From: Phycisphaerae bacterium
GTDB taxonomy: Bacteria > Planctomycetota > Phycisphaerae > Sedimentisphaerales > Anaerohalosphaeraceae
Assembly: GCA_014859965.1 (NCBI GenBank)
Contig: JACZKQ010000047.1
Location: 1 to 64,000, forward strand
Length of the DNA stretch: 64,000 bases
Reading direction: 5' to 3'
The notes under the pieces: generated by a model
What the model was told of the DNA's origin: nothing
Databases searched by the model: none
The model's input: the letters and a program-made list of their open reading frames with translations, nothing else
Position numbers and translations under genes: made by a program
In this document: piece after piece, positions 8,588-16,289 of the stretch
How positions within the stretch are numbered: position 1 is the stretch's first letter
Layout: every line of letters begins with the position of its first letter

Positions 8588-9058
8588 TCAATCCACCCAG
8601 CGTCTGACGTTGATTCTCACGCTCTGATCGTCCATCACTTCTTCGTTGACCACCTGAAAGCTCTTAGCCTTCAGCTCGGTCATCACGCGGTTGTATGTAT
8701 AGCACTGCGTCAGCTTGGTCGTAAACTCATCGGCGATCTGCTTCAACTCCACTTTGCTGTAGCCCTTGCCCTTGACGCACACCACGCACCGCCCGCGCTC
8801 GTCGCGGCTGACGCGAAGCTCCAGATTGTCCCGCGTCAGGACGATTTCTTTGCCGGTGACCATGCTTTGGGCCAGCACCTGGCTTTCAGCAAGCTGGACC
8901 TCCACCTCCTGCTCGACCTCGGCAGCGCTTTCGACCATCGACTCCTTGACCGATTCCGTTACCGCCAGCCCGAGGGCCGCGGCGGCCCCCATTACCGCCG
9001 CCGTAATTGTGGGCCAACTGCCGATAATGATCGGCGTCAAAATCAATACTGTGCTCAT
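8588..9058 (-). CDS. DUF1257 (Ycf35-like) family protein
   Basis: 156 aa. The C-terminal half carries the DUF1257 signature: LTQCYTYNRVMTELKAKSF followed by QVVNEEVMDDQSVRINVRRW, close to the family pattern QxYxYxxVxxExxxxGFxVVxEExxxDxSIRxxVRRW. The N-terminal 40 residues are unusually hydrophobic (ILTPIIIGSW..., AAVMGAAAALGLAV) and could be a membrane-associated segment, which is not standard for the family. The gene lies between the Ycf46-like ATPase and DUF2997, the same trio found in cyanobacteria, where Ycf35 function is also unclear. Confidence 0.72.
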   Translation of the reverse strand: MSTVLILTPIIIGSWPTITAAVMGAAAALGLAVTESVKESMVESAAEVEQEVEVQLAESQVLAQSMVTGKEIVLTRDNLELRVSRDERGRCVVCVKGKGYSKVELKQIADEFTTKLTQCYTYNRVMTELKAKSFQVVNEEVMDDQSVRINVRRWVD

Positions 9059-9086
9059 GGCATTCCCCTTTCAAACATGCACACGT

Positions 9087-10703
9087 TTACAGTTCCAGCT
9101 TCCGGCTTGTCATCCCGCCATCCGTGGCTAACTCAGGGCTCGTAGCCGGCCGGGCCCTGCCGCGGGCCCATTCCCGCAGGCTTTCCATGTCCTCGCTCAT
9201 CGTCTTGGACAGGGGTACCGTCTGGCCGATACCCCGCACGAGCGACTCCGTCGTCATTTCCTGTTTCTCATAAAACATGTCGAACAGCGAACTGACCACC
9301 GCCTCCTCGATTTCCGCCCCGCTGTAACCGGACGACTTGGCGGCCAGGACGTCCAGGTCGAATCGGCTCGCGTCGAGCTTGCGCCTGCCGAGGTGCACGC
9401 GAAAGATATCCTTGCGTTCAGCGGTTGACGGCAGGTCCACAAAAAATATCTCGTCGAACCGGCCCTTGCGGAGCAACTCCGGCGGCAGCGCACTAACGTC
9501 ATTGGCCGTCGAGACAACGAACACCGGCTTGGTCTTCTCGGACAGCCATGTCAGAAACGTTCCGAATACCCGCGCCGACGTTCCGCCATCGGTATTGCCC
9601 CCGCTGCTGCGCGAACCTCGGAAGGCCTTGTCGATTTCATCCAGCCACAGGACCACGGGCGCAACCGATTCGGCGACCTGGATCGCCCGCCGGATGTTGT
9701 GTTCCGACGACCCCACCAGCGAGCCGAACACCCGCCCCACATCGAACCGCAGCAGCGGCAACTGCCAGGCCATACTGATCGCCTTGGCCATGAGGCTCTT
9801 GCCGCACCCCTGAACGCCCAGCAGCAGCACACCCTTCGGGGCCGGCAGACCAAAGGCCCGGGCTTCATCGGTAAACGCAACCGCACGCCGCAGAAGCCAG
9901 TTTTTCAGCGCGTCCAGCCCGCCCACCGCGTCAATATTCTCCTGGGCGTCGTAGTATTCCAACAGGCCGCTCTTGCGGATGATCTGTTTCTTTTCACCGT
10001 GGATCACCTCCACACTGTCCGGGCCCAGACTCCGATTGCGAACCAGCGTCTTGGCGAGCACGTTCTCCGCCTCGGCCAACGTCAGGCCCAGAAGCGCATG
10101 AATAATCTGTTCCCGCGTCCGCGCGTCTGTCTGCACGTCCAGCTTCGGATTGTCCTTGACCTCGTCGATTACCCGGCCCAGGAGCACCGCCAGTTCCTTC
10201 TCACGCGGCAGGTCAAAATCCAGCACCGTCAGGTCCTTCTCCATCTCGGGCGGCATCTCGAACATGGGGCTGACCATAACGATCGTCTTGTACGTGTTCT
10301 TCATCGACGCCGCGATCTCCCGCAGGCGCCGCACCACCGACATGTTCTGCCCGCGGAGGAACGGATGAAAATCCTTAAATACGTACAGCGCCGGCTCAAC
10401 GCTCTCGATCACGCTGTCGAGCGCCACTAACGGGTCCTGGGTAGCCGAGTCCCGCTGCTTCTGCGACTGGATCGACGTGCCCCCGGCAACCAGCCCAGTG
10501 GTAATCGACCACTCGAAGAGCTTCTTGTCGAGCCGCGTCGCAATGTCGGCCACCTGCCTCAGCAGCCGCTGCTCTTCCCACGTCACCACGTAGATCAGCG
10601 GATACCGCGCCCGTACCAGGACTTCCAGTTCGCTCTGTTTGCGGACGGCGGCTTTGGCGGCCTCACTCGCCGCCCGGCCCGTCGGCATTTGATGTTCTGA
10701 CAT
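9087..10703 (-). CDS. Ycf46-like AAA family ATPase
   Basis: 538 aa from ATG 10703, preceded by AAGGGA. The N-terminal half (about 30-260) is the Ycf46-type domain. The C-terminal half is an AAA module with Walker A GVQGCGKSLMAKA, Walker B VVLWLDEIDKAF, sensor STANDVSALP and the arginine-finger segment LLRKGRFDEIFFVDLP. The stretch before Walker A (YDAQENIDAVGGLDALKNWL) is typical of Ycf46. The family's exact role is unknown; it has been linked to photosynthesis regulation in cyanobacteria, but here there is no photosynthesis. The start overlaps the preceding 66-aa gene by 41 nt. Confidence 0.87.
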   Translation of the reverse strand: MSEHQMPTGRAASEAAKAAVRKQSELEVLVRARYPLIYVVTWEEQRLLRQVADIATRLDKKLFEWSITTGLVAGGTSIQSQKQRDSATQDPLVALDSVIESVEPALYVFKDFHPFLRGQNMSVVRRLREIAASMKNTYKTIVMVSPMFEMPPEMEKDLTVLDFDLPREKELAVLLGRVIDEVKDNPKLDVQTDARTREQIIHALLGLTLAEAENVLAKTLVRNRSLGPDSVEVIHGEKKQIIRKSGLLEYYDAQENIDAVGGLDALKNWLLRRAVAFTDEARAFGLPAPKGVLLLGVQGCGKSLMAKAISMAWQLPLLRFDVGRVFGSLVGSSEHNIRRAIQVAESVAPVVLWLDEIDKAFRGSRSSGGNTDGGTSARVFGTFLTWLSEKTKPVFVVSTANDVSALPPELLRKGRFDEIFFVDLPSTAERKDIFRVHLGRRKLDASRFDLDVLAAKSSGYSGAEIEEAVVSSLFDMFYEKQEMTTESLVRGIGQTVPLSKTMSEDMESLREWARGRARPATSPELATDGGMTSRKLEL

Positions 10704-10863
10704 CTGTTCCCTTCTCTGATTCTCCGGTCTGCGTTTGCTGATTCTCCACCGCCCGCGCAATATCCATAAGTGTCTCGTCCGGCGCGAGCATGACCACTCG
10801 CCCGTCCGGGAGGATGCGAATCTCGAATTCGCCTGTCTTGCGCTTGTATGCTTTGCGGCTCAT
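10663..10863 (-). CDS. Small hypothetical protein of the Ycf46 operon
   Basis: 66 aa from ATG 10863, chosen because it forms an ATGA overlap with the stop of the radical SAM gene. The N-terminus is basic (MSRKAYKRK), followed by two predicted strands, FEIRILPDGRVVMLAPDET, a short helix (LMDIARAVENQQ) and an acidic, polar tail. The strand-turn-strand around ILPDGRV is reminiscent of DUF2997, but the family is not recognised. Its last 41 nt overlap the AAA gene in another frame, so close translational coupling is likely. Confidence 0.6.
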   Translation of the reverse strand: MSRKAYKRKTGEFEIRILPDGRVVMLAPDETLMDIARAVENQQTQTGESEKGTDVRTSNADGPGGE

Positions 10864-11690
10864 GTCACCACGTTCAATCCCCAGTCGGCGGCCATGCGCC
10901 GCACCGTATCCATTTCCCCGCGCTCCACGTATTCCTTGGGCGCATACACACACTCCGCCGGGGGCATGTAATCGCCCCGCAGACTCACTTTCACACCGTC
11001 CATCTTCTCGGCGAGCCACCGCATCGTCGGGTCCACACAGCAGTCCAGATGCCCCGGCAGCACAATAACCCGCACAATAACGTCCGCGTGTTCGGCGGCG
11101 CTTAGAATATTACGCCGAACCGTCTCCACGTAATCGCCCACGCCCAGTAACTGCCGGCAGCATTGACGCCCGTAACATTTTACGTCCGCAAGAAAGACGT
11201 CCACCAACCCTCGCAAAGCAGCATCCACGACCGCATTGTAATACATGTTCGAGTTCCAGACGACCGAAATTTTGCAGTCCAGCAATGCCAGGAGCTGCAA
11301 GATACCCGCCACGCTCACGGCCGGCTCGCCGCCCAGCAGGTTCAGCGTTCGGGCACCGGCCCTGCGACGCCGCCCAATCGCCTCCAACACCCCCTCCATC
11401 GGGATTACATCGCCGTCCATCGGCGACTCGTTCCACTCGGCCACCGTACAGTGCTCGCATCTCAGGTTGCATCCGGCAAAGTACACCTGGTGCGACGGCA
11501 CCAGTTGGCGCTCCTCACCGTAGTGCAGCACCTCGCGGAAGCACCTTGCCGTGGCATCCAGGCCACAGAAACCCTTTTCGCCCGCCACACGGTCGGCGCC
11601 GCACTCGCGCGGACAAAGGCGGCAGGATCGCAATGCCTCCCGCATCCGCTCGGCTCGTTCCTGTGCTTTTCGATGTGCCTGGGGCTTCAT
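10860..11690 (-). CDS. Radical SAM protein, PflA/PflX-like
   Basis: 276 aa. An N-terminal Cys motif (CRLCPRECGADR...GFCG) resembles that of COG1313-type pyruvate formate-lyase activating enzyme homologues. The radical SAM cluster motif is CNLRCEHC (CxxxCxxC, residues about 74-81), and LNLLGGEPAVS is the GGEP SAM-binding motif. A core of the usual partial TIM barrel follows, but no auxiliary cluster domain is evident. Such proteins make glycyl radicals or modify peptides and cofactors; the target here is unknown. It lies between the degenerate rhomboid gene (1 nt overlap) and the 66-aa gene (ATGA overlap), so a joint function with the Ycf46-like ATPase is plausible. Confidence 0.85.
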   Translation of the reverse strand: MKPQAHRKAQERAERMREALRSCRLCPRECGADRVAGEKGFCGLDATARCFREVLHYGEERQLVPSHQVYFAGCNLRCEHCTVAEWNESPMDGDVIPMEGVLEAIGRRRRAGARTLNLLGGEPAVSVAGILQLLALLDCKISVVWNSNMYYNAVVDAALRGLVDVFLADVKCYGRQCCRQLLGVGDYVETVRRNILSAAEHADVIVRVIVLPGHLDCCVDPTMRWLAEKMDGVKVSLRGDYMPPAECVYAPKEYVERGEMDTVRRMAADWGLNVVT

Positions 11691-12349
11691 CAGTCAATGT
11701 CCACAAATCCGCCGCCGCCCTTCGGTTCGCGGAACGCCCGGGGGCGGCTGCCGAGCCGCCATCTGGCATGAACGTATAAATAGGCCACGAGCGCCCCCCC
11801 TACCCACACGAGGGTGACCGGCTGAGCGATGCTGAGCACGATCCCCATGCCGATCATGATCATCGCGAGATACTGCCCCTCGACTGTGCAGAACAGGGCA
11901 TAGAAACGCACCCTTCGATAGAGCATCCCAAAGGCCGCGATCAGGCCGTAGCTGCACGCGCTGACTCCGCCTCCCACGTACGGCCGCCACAGTGCCGAAA
12001 CCAGCAGCCACGCCAGACCGCACACGATACTCACCACCAGCCAGAGGGCGACATACCCCCGCGTTCGCCACTGCCGCTCGACTGCACTGCCGGCGAACAG
12101 AAGCACCCAGAAGCCGAAGATGAGGTTCCACGTGCACCCTTCGACAAACGGATACGTGACCAGTTGCCATACCTTGCCCGAAAACACGCCCTGTGTGCTG
12201 AGAGCAAGATTGTTTGTGGTGAATTGCGGTGCATAATGCAGGAGCGCAAACCCGATGATAAGAAAGGCCAGGGAGAAAACAACCGCACAGGTGAAAAGCT
12301 TGGAAGGAGCGGGCAACTCCACCTGCAAACGCTGCTGAAAATCTGACAT
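11690..12349 (-). CDS. Rhomboid-family membrane protein, probably non-proteolytic
   Basis: 219 aa with about six transmembrane segments. It keeps rhomboid landmarks: WQLVTYPFVE, the TWNLIFGFWVLLFAGSAVE segment and GGVSACSYGL (Ser130 at the GxS position). In active rhomboids the catalytic His lies in an AHLGG motif of TM6; here the aligned segment is LVWVGGALVAYLY, giving Trp182 in place of His. It is therefore probably a pseudo-rhomboid, like iRhoms or derlins, that binds rather than cuts. It is the first gene of the nine-gene operon behind the 12404-12432 promoter and overlaps the radical SAM gene by 1 nt. Confidence 0.75.
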   Translation of the reverse strand: MSDFQQRLQVELPAPSKLFTCAVVFSLAFLIIGFALLHYAPQFTTNNLALSTQGVFSGKVWQLVTYPFVEGCTWNLIFGFWVLLFAGSAVERQWRTRGYVALWLVVSIVCGLAWLLVSALWRPYVGGGVSACSYGLIAAFGMLYRRVRFYALFCTVEGQYLAMIMIGMGIVLSIAQPVTLVWVGGALVAYLYVHARWRLGSRPRAFREPKGGGGFVDID

Positions 12350-12403
12350 GGTCCAGACTCCTTACCGCAGACCCAAAATCCATTCCGGCCGATCCAGCAC
12401 TTA

Positions 12404-12432
12404 AGTATAGCTTTCCTGATCGGATAGGTCAA
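12404..12432 (-). promoter_or_regulatory. Sigma-70-type promoter of the Ycf46 operon
   Basis: On the minus strand TTGACC (12432-12427), a spacer of exactly 17 nt and TATACT (12409-12404). Transcription would start near 12397, about 48 nt upstream of the rhomboid-like start. It is the only clear promoter found for the nine genes down to pilT. Confidence 0.7.
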
Positions 12433-12573
12433 CAAGTATTTTCCGTTAGTGCCTGTCCACCGCCCCCAGACGTCCTGCATTGAGGAGCGGCAGGATTTTT
12501 ACGGGGAATTTGCTTTTTTTGTCAACCAAGGCCCGTCTATAGTTGTCGATATGTACAGGACGCAGAAAGGTTG

Positions 12574-13164
12574 ATGGAGAGTTCCGATAAAAGCCTTGTT
12601 GAGGCCCATTTAATGGGCGAACAGGCGGCGTTTGCCGAACTGGTAGGCCGCCACGGAGACGGTTTGTTAGGATATCTTTGCAGGACGACGGGTAACCGGC
12701 AGGCGGCCGAGGACCTGTTTCAGGAGACGTTCAGGCGGGTTCACGAGAAGGCGGCCACGTTCAGGGGTAATAACTTCCGGTCCTGGCTGTATGCGATTGC
12801 TACGAACCTGACGATCAACGAATGGCGCAGACGGAAACGTCGGCCGGAAATGTCATTGGACCAGATAACGGATTGCCAGGACGGGGGATGTTCACCGTTG
12901 GATACGATTGTGGCGACAGACGAAACCACTGAGCCGGGATACGCCGCCGAGCGCGAGGAGTTGAAGTCGCGGGTGCGGTCGGCGGTCGAAGCATTACCGG
13001 CCAAGCAGAGATTGACGCTGATCATGGCTTACTATCAGCAGATGAATTATACGGAAATTGCGGCCGCATTGGGCTGCAGCACGGGGGCGGTCAAGACCCA
13101 CATGTTCCGGGCGCTGAAGCGCCTGGGGCGGCTGCTGCCGGATGTGCCTGGAGGTGTTTTATGA
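12574..13164 (+). CDS. ECF-type RNA polymerase sigma factor
   Basis: 196 aa from ATG 12574; a TTG immediately before it is an alternative. Sigma region 2 is visible (FAELVGRHGDGLLGYLCRTT, then AAEDLFQETFRRVH and FRSWLYAIATNLTINEWRRR), followed by region 4 (ALPAKQRLTLIMAYYQQMNY, then TEIAAALGCSTGAVKTHMFR). No sigma-3 domain is present, as is usual for ECF factors. The stop overlaps the start of the anti-sigma gene (ATGA at 13161-13164), which strongly suggests coupled production of sigma and anti-sigma. It probably directs transcription of envelope genes, perhaps including the downstream DUF4139-type array. Confidence 0.93.
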   Translation: MESSDKSLVEAHLMGEQAAFAELVGRHGDGLLGYLCRTTGNRQAAEDLFQETFRRVHEKAATFRGNNFRSWLYAIATNLTINEWRRRKRRPEMSLDQITDCQDGGCSPLDTIVATDETTEPGYAAEREELKSRVRSAVEALPAKQRLTLIMAYYQQMNYTEIAAALGCSTGAVKTHMFRALKRLGRLLPDVPGGVL

Positions 13165-15017
13165 GCATGAGTAATCACCTCATCGAAGACATGCTGATTA
13201 AGTATGCTTTTGACCTCGCCGGCGAACAGGAGAAGGCGGCGGCGGAGGCACACCTTGCGGGGTGCGAGCAGTGTCAGAGTGAATTGGAGCGGGTGCGTGG
13301 GAGGTTCCGTGCGCTTGATTTGCTGGCAGGCGATATCACCGTTTCGGAACAGCTTGCCGCGCAGGTAATCAAGCAGGCGGGCGGTAATCGCCAGGTCAAG
13401 TCGCGTGTATGGATGCCGAGGGCGTGGATGGGTCTGGCGGCAGGTGTGCTTGTGGTTGCTTCGATGCTCGTGGTCAACCGGGGGTGGAGGGATGAGGAAG
13501 CGATTGACAAAGCTGTAAGCCTCGGCATACCGGCAGCGGCGAAGGAGCATTTTGCGGCGGCGGATCTGCATCCCGCACCGGCACGGCCGGGGGTGTACGG
13601 TTTGGCGGGAGCCGGGGCTATGGCGAGGGCGGCTGACGTGACGGCGGGAATCGATGAACGGCCGCCGTTTGCGCCGGCGAGTGCTATTGAGCTGGTGGTG
13701 CTGCCCCGGCGGGAGAATGTGCAGCTTACGATCTACAACTCGGCGGATCTGACGCTGGTTCGCGAACGTCGGAATTTGACGATGAAGAAGGGGTGGAACT
13801 GGCTACAGTTTATGTGGGCCAACACGCTGATCGATCCGACGTCGCTGAGTCTGGAGCCGATGGCGCATAACGGCAAAATCGACGTGCAGCAGCTTGTATA
13901 CCCGGCTCGGCTCAAGGACATCGGGCGGTGGCTGATCCGGTCGGAGGTGGAGGGGCAGGTTCCGTTTGAGATTACCTACTTCACGAGTGGGCTTTCGTGG
14001 CGGGCGTTTTACATGGGGACATTGTCCGCGGACGAATCGACGATGCACTTGGAGGGATACGTGCGGGTTGACAACCGCAGCGGCGAGGAGTACGAGGATG
14101 CGCAGACGCGGCTGATCGTGGGGCGGGTGAATCTGCTGGAGCAGATCGCGGAACTTGCGCAGCGGCAGCATCCGTACGGGTCGCCTGTGGTTATAAGCCG
14201 AGGGTACGGCGGCGGGATGATGGGCGGCATGGGCGGGATGAGGATGGAGAAGAACCGGCAGTACATGTGGTTTGACAACAGGGACAAGGCGGGCGATCTG
14301 TACGATTTTGACGGGGATGCTTTGGAGGCAATCAGGAAGGTGGAAAAGGAGGGACTGAGCGAGTACTTCCTGTACATGATCGAGGGGAGGGATACGATTC
14401 CGAACGAGTGGGGCAAGCTGCTGCCTTCGTTCGAGGCCGCGGACATCCCGGTTGAGAACCTTTACAAATATGACGAGACGCGCTGGGGGACGGAGACGGT
14501 GAGATTCCTGTCGTTTGCCAATGATACGGAGCACAAGTTAGGCGAAACCCCCCTGCCGGACGGGAGTGTAAAGATTTACCGCCAGGCGGGAGATGATGGC
14601 TCCTTGGCTTACACAGGCGGCACGGACGTGAAATACATTCCCGTGAACGAGAAGGTGGAGCTTGTTTTAGGCGCGTCGCAGCAGGTTAAGGTTGAGCCGG
14701 TGCTGATGGATTTTGGCGCCGCGTCGCACCAGTTTGACGGCAAGGGGAACATCGACGGCTGGGACGAGATCCACACATGGAAGCTCAGCGTGACGAACAC
14801 GCGGGAGATTCCGGTAAAGGTCGAAGTGTTCCGCGATTTCGCCACGACGTACTGGAATATGGAACGGAGCGGCCAGTTGGATGCCTTCGAGGCGGAAGAT
14901 ATGGATACGGTCAAGTTCACCGTGCTTGTGCCGGCGCGGACGAAACGGGAGTTTGCTTACAAGCTGCGGACGTATCACGGAACGCGCGAGGAAACTTGGA
15001 CAAAGGACAGACAATAG
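13161..15017 (+). CDS. Anti-sigma factor fused to an extracytoplasmic DUF4139-type domain
   Basis: 618 aa. Residues 1-50 form a zinc-binding anti-sigma domain with H31xxxC35xxC38. One membrane helix lies at 88-105 (AWMGLAAGVLVVASMLVV). After a linker of about 65 residues the outer part (about 174-618) is a DUF4140/DUF4139-like domain: VQLTIYNSADLTLVRERRN, EITYFTSGLSWRAFYMGTL, GEEYEDAQTRLIVG. This region is closely similar to the secreted proteins at 16290-17630 and 18906-20249. A Gly/Met-rich loop (GYGGGMMGGMGGMRME) and a divergent insert occupy residues about 350-395. I infer that the outer domain senses an envelope signal, possibly by exchange with the free paralogues. Confidence 0.85.
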   Translation: MSMSNHLIEDMLIKYAFDLAGEQEKAAAEAHLAGCEQCQSELERVRGRFRALDLLAGDITVSEQLAAQVIKQAGGNRQVKSRVWMPRAWMGLAAGVLVVASMLVVNRGWRDEEAIDKAVSLGIPAAAKEHFAAADLHPAPARPGVYGLAGAGAMARAADVTAGIDERPPFAPASAIELVVLPRRENVQLTIYNSADLTLVRERRNLTMKKGWNWLQFMWANTLIDPTSLSLEPMAHNGKIDVQQLVYPARLKDIGRWLIRSEVEGQVPFEITYFTSGLSWRAFYMGTLSADESTMHLEGYVRVDNRSGEEYEDAQTRLIVGRVNLLEQIAELAQRQHPYGSPVVISRGYGGGMMGGMGGMRMEKNRQYMWFDNRDKAGDLYDFDGDALEAIRKVEKEGLSEYFLYMIEGRDTIPNEWGKLLPSFEAADIPVENLYKYDETRWGTETVRFLSFANDTEHKLGETPLPDGSVKIYRQAGDDGSLAYTGGTDVKYIPVNEKVELVLGASQQVKVEPVLMDFGAASHQFDGKGNIDGWDEIHTWKLSVTNTREIPVKVEVFRDFATTYWNMERSGQLDAFEAEDMDTVKFTVLVPARTKREFAYKLRTYHGTREETWTKDRQ

Positions 15018-15025
15018 GAAAGACA

Positions 15026-16285
15026 ATGATGACGGGAATTCACAGCCTGGAAGGAAACGCAGTGAAGATAGCTTTGCTCGCCGGCATTTTGCTTGCGGTT
15101 CTTGCGGGCGGTGAAGTCCTCGGTTGGGGCACGGAGGAGGTCGGGCCCGATCGGGCAGATCGACCGACCGTTTCACAACCAGATTGGCCGAAGGGGATTG
15201 TTGACCTTCCGCGGCACCCTTCGCGGGTGTATTCCATGGGGGTTAATGGTAATGAGATCTTCTACTTCGACGCGAGTGTTGAGCAGACGAACGAATTGCT
15301 GGCCGCTTTCGGCAGGGCTCGGATGCGGGATCATGTGATCAGAATAGTAAGCGGCGGCAGTCCGGCACGTTCGTTTGGCGAAAAGGAATACAAATACAAT
15401 GTGTCGCTCCAGGTCGTGTCGGGGATCGCGATGTCGGTGGCCCGCGAGGAGAAGGAGTCCAAGCTGCCGCTGGAGCCGCAGTTGACCATTCTGGCGGGCG
15501 ATAATCCTTGTGCACTGGAGCAACTTGCGTGGCCGGAGCATGCCATTGTGGAATGCAGCATTCCAGGCCTTCCACTTGCGTCAAAGCGGGCCAGGCCGGA
15601 GAGGATAGCTTTTTATGGACGACTTGCATTCGACGATGGACGCCCTGCGGTCGATTTTGTGCGGAACGTTTCTACCCGTATCACCTTATGGGAAGAGGGA
15701 AACAATAACGGCATCACAGTGGCAAAGGTAAATCACGAGGGTTTTTTTCTCGTGCAGCTATCGGCAGACGAATTGACGCCTCTTGCGGAAGGCAAGATGT
15801 GGCTGACTGTAACCTGCGGCAATCATTTGGCCGAGGCTCGGCCGAAGGATACGGAGTATCCGGTGGTGAGGCTATCCGTCGAGAAGAATAATGCAAGGGT
15901 GCTTACCGTGAAGAGTCCCACTTCCTTCTGGGGGCGTATTCTGTTCGAAGACGGATCGGCGCCCGTGCTGAGACCTGAGCCATGGTCAGGGGCGAAGATC
16001 ATGGTGGATTTTCCATACGCCGGTTCGGTCTGTCCGGATGAGCAAGGCTATTTTAAGGTTGTGCTTACACAGGAACAGGTGGAGACCATCACCAAGCAGG
16101 AGGTGCGGAAGAATATCTATATTCCACAGGAAAGACCCGGAGCCTCGACGGCAATGCTGGCATATCCTGCAAGCATGCTGTCGCAGAAGAAGAGCGAGGC
16201 AGGTGTCGTGAAGATACCGCTGCTGTACGTTATGCCCAGGGATTGCAGACCAGAATACGAATCCAGCGTGCAAATCAAGGAGTGA
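15026..16285 (+). CDS. Secreted protein of unknown family within the DUF4139 array
   Basis: 419 aa from ATG 15026; a GTG at 15062 with AAGGAAA upstream is an alternative that gives a neater signal peptide (KIALLAGILLAVLAGGEVLG). I do not recognise the family. Two segments look like beta-sandwich modules of the carboxypeptidase-regulatory type: IAFYGRLAFDDGRPAVDFV (about residues 190-210) and FWGRILFEDGSAPVL (about 300-315). Each is followed by polar loops and GFFLVQL or GYFKVVL strands. It lies 8 nt after the anti-sigma fusion and 4 nt before the next DUF4139 gene, so it probably belongs to the same regulon. Confidence 0.65.
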   Translation: MMTGIHSLEGNAVKIALLAGILLAVLAGGEVLGWGTEEVGPDRADRPTVSQPDWPKGIVDLPRHPSRVYSMGVNGNEIFYFDASVEQTNELLAAFGRARMRDHVIRIVSGGSPARSFGEKEYKYNVSLQVVSGIAMSVAREEKESKLPLEPQLTILAGDNPCALEQLAWPEHAIVECSIPGLPLASKRARPERIAFYGRLAFDDGRPAVDFVRNVSTRITLWEEGNNNGITVAKVNHEGFFLVQLSADELTPLAEGKMWLTVTCGNHLAEARPKDTEYPVVRLSVEKNNARVLTVKSPTSFWGRILFEDGSAPVLRPEPWSGAKIMVDFPYAGSVCPDEQGYFKVVLTQEQVETITKQEVRKNIYIPQERPGASTAMLAYPASMLSQKKSEAGVVKIPLLYVMPRDCRPEYESSVQIKE

Positions 16286-16289
16286 AACA

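Noticed and set aside
14777-15025. Upstream extension of the secreted protein at 15026
   Set aside because: It overlaps the end of the anti-sigma fusion in another frame; the start at 15026 (or 15062) has a ribosome-binding site and signal peptide.
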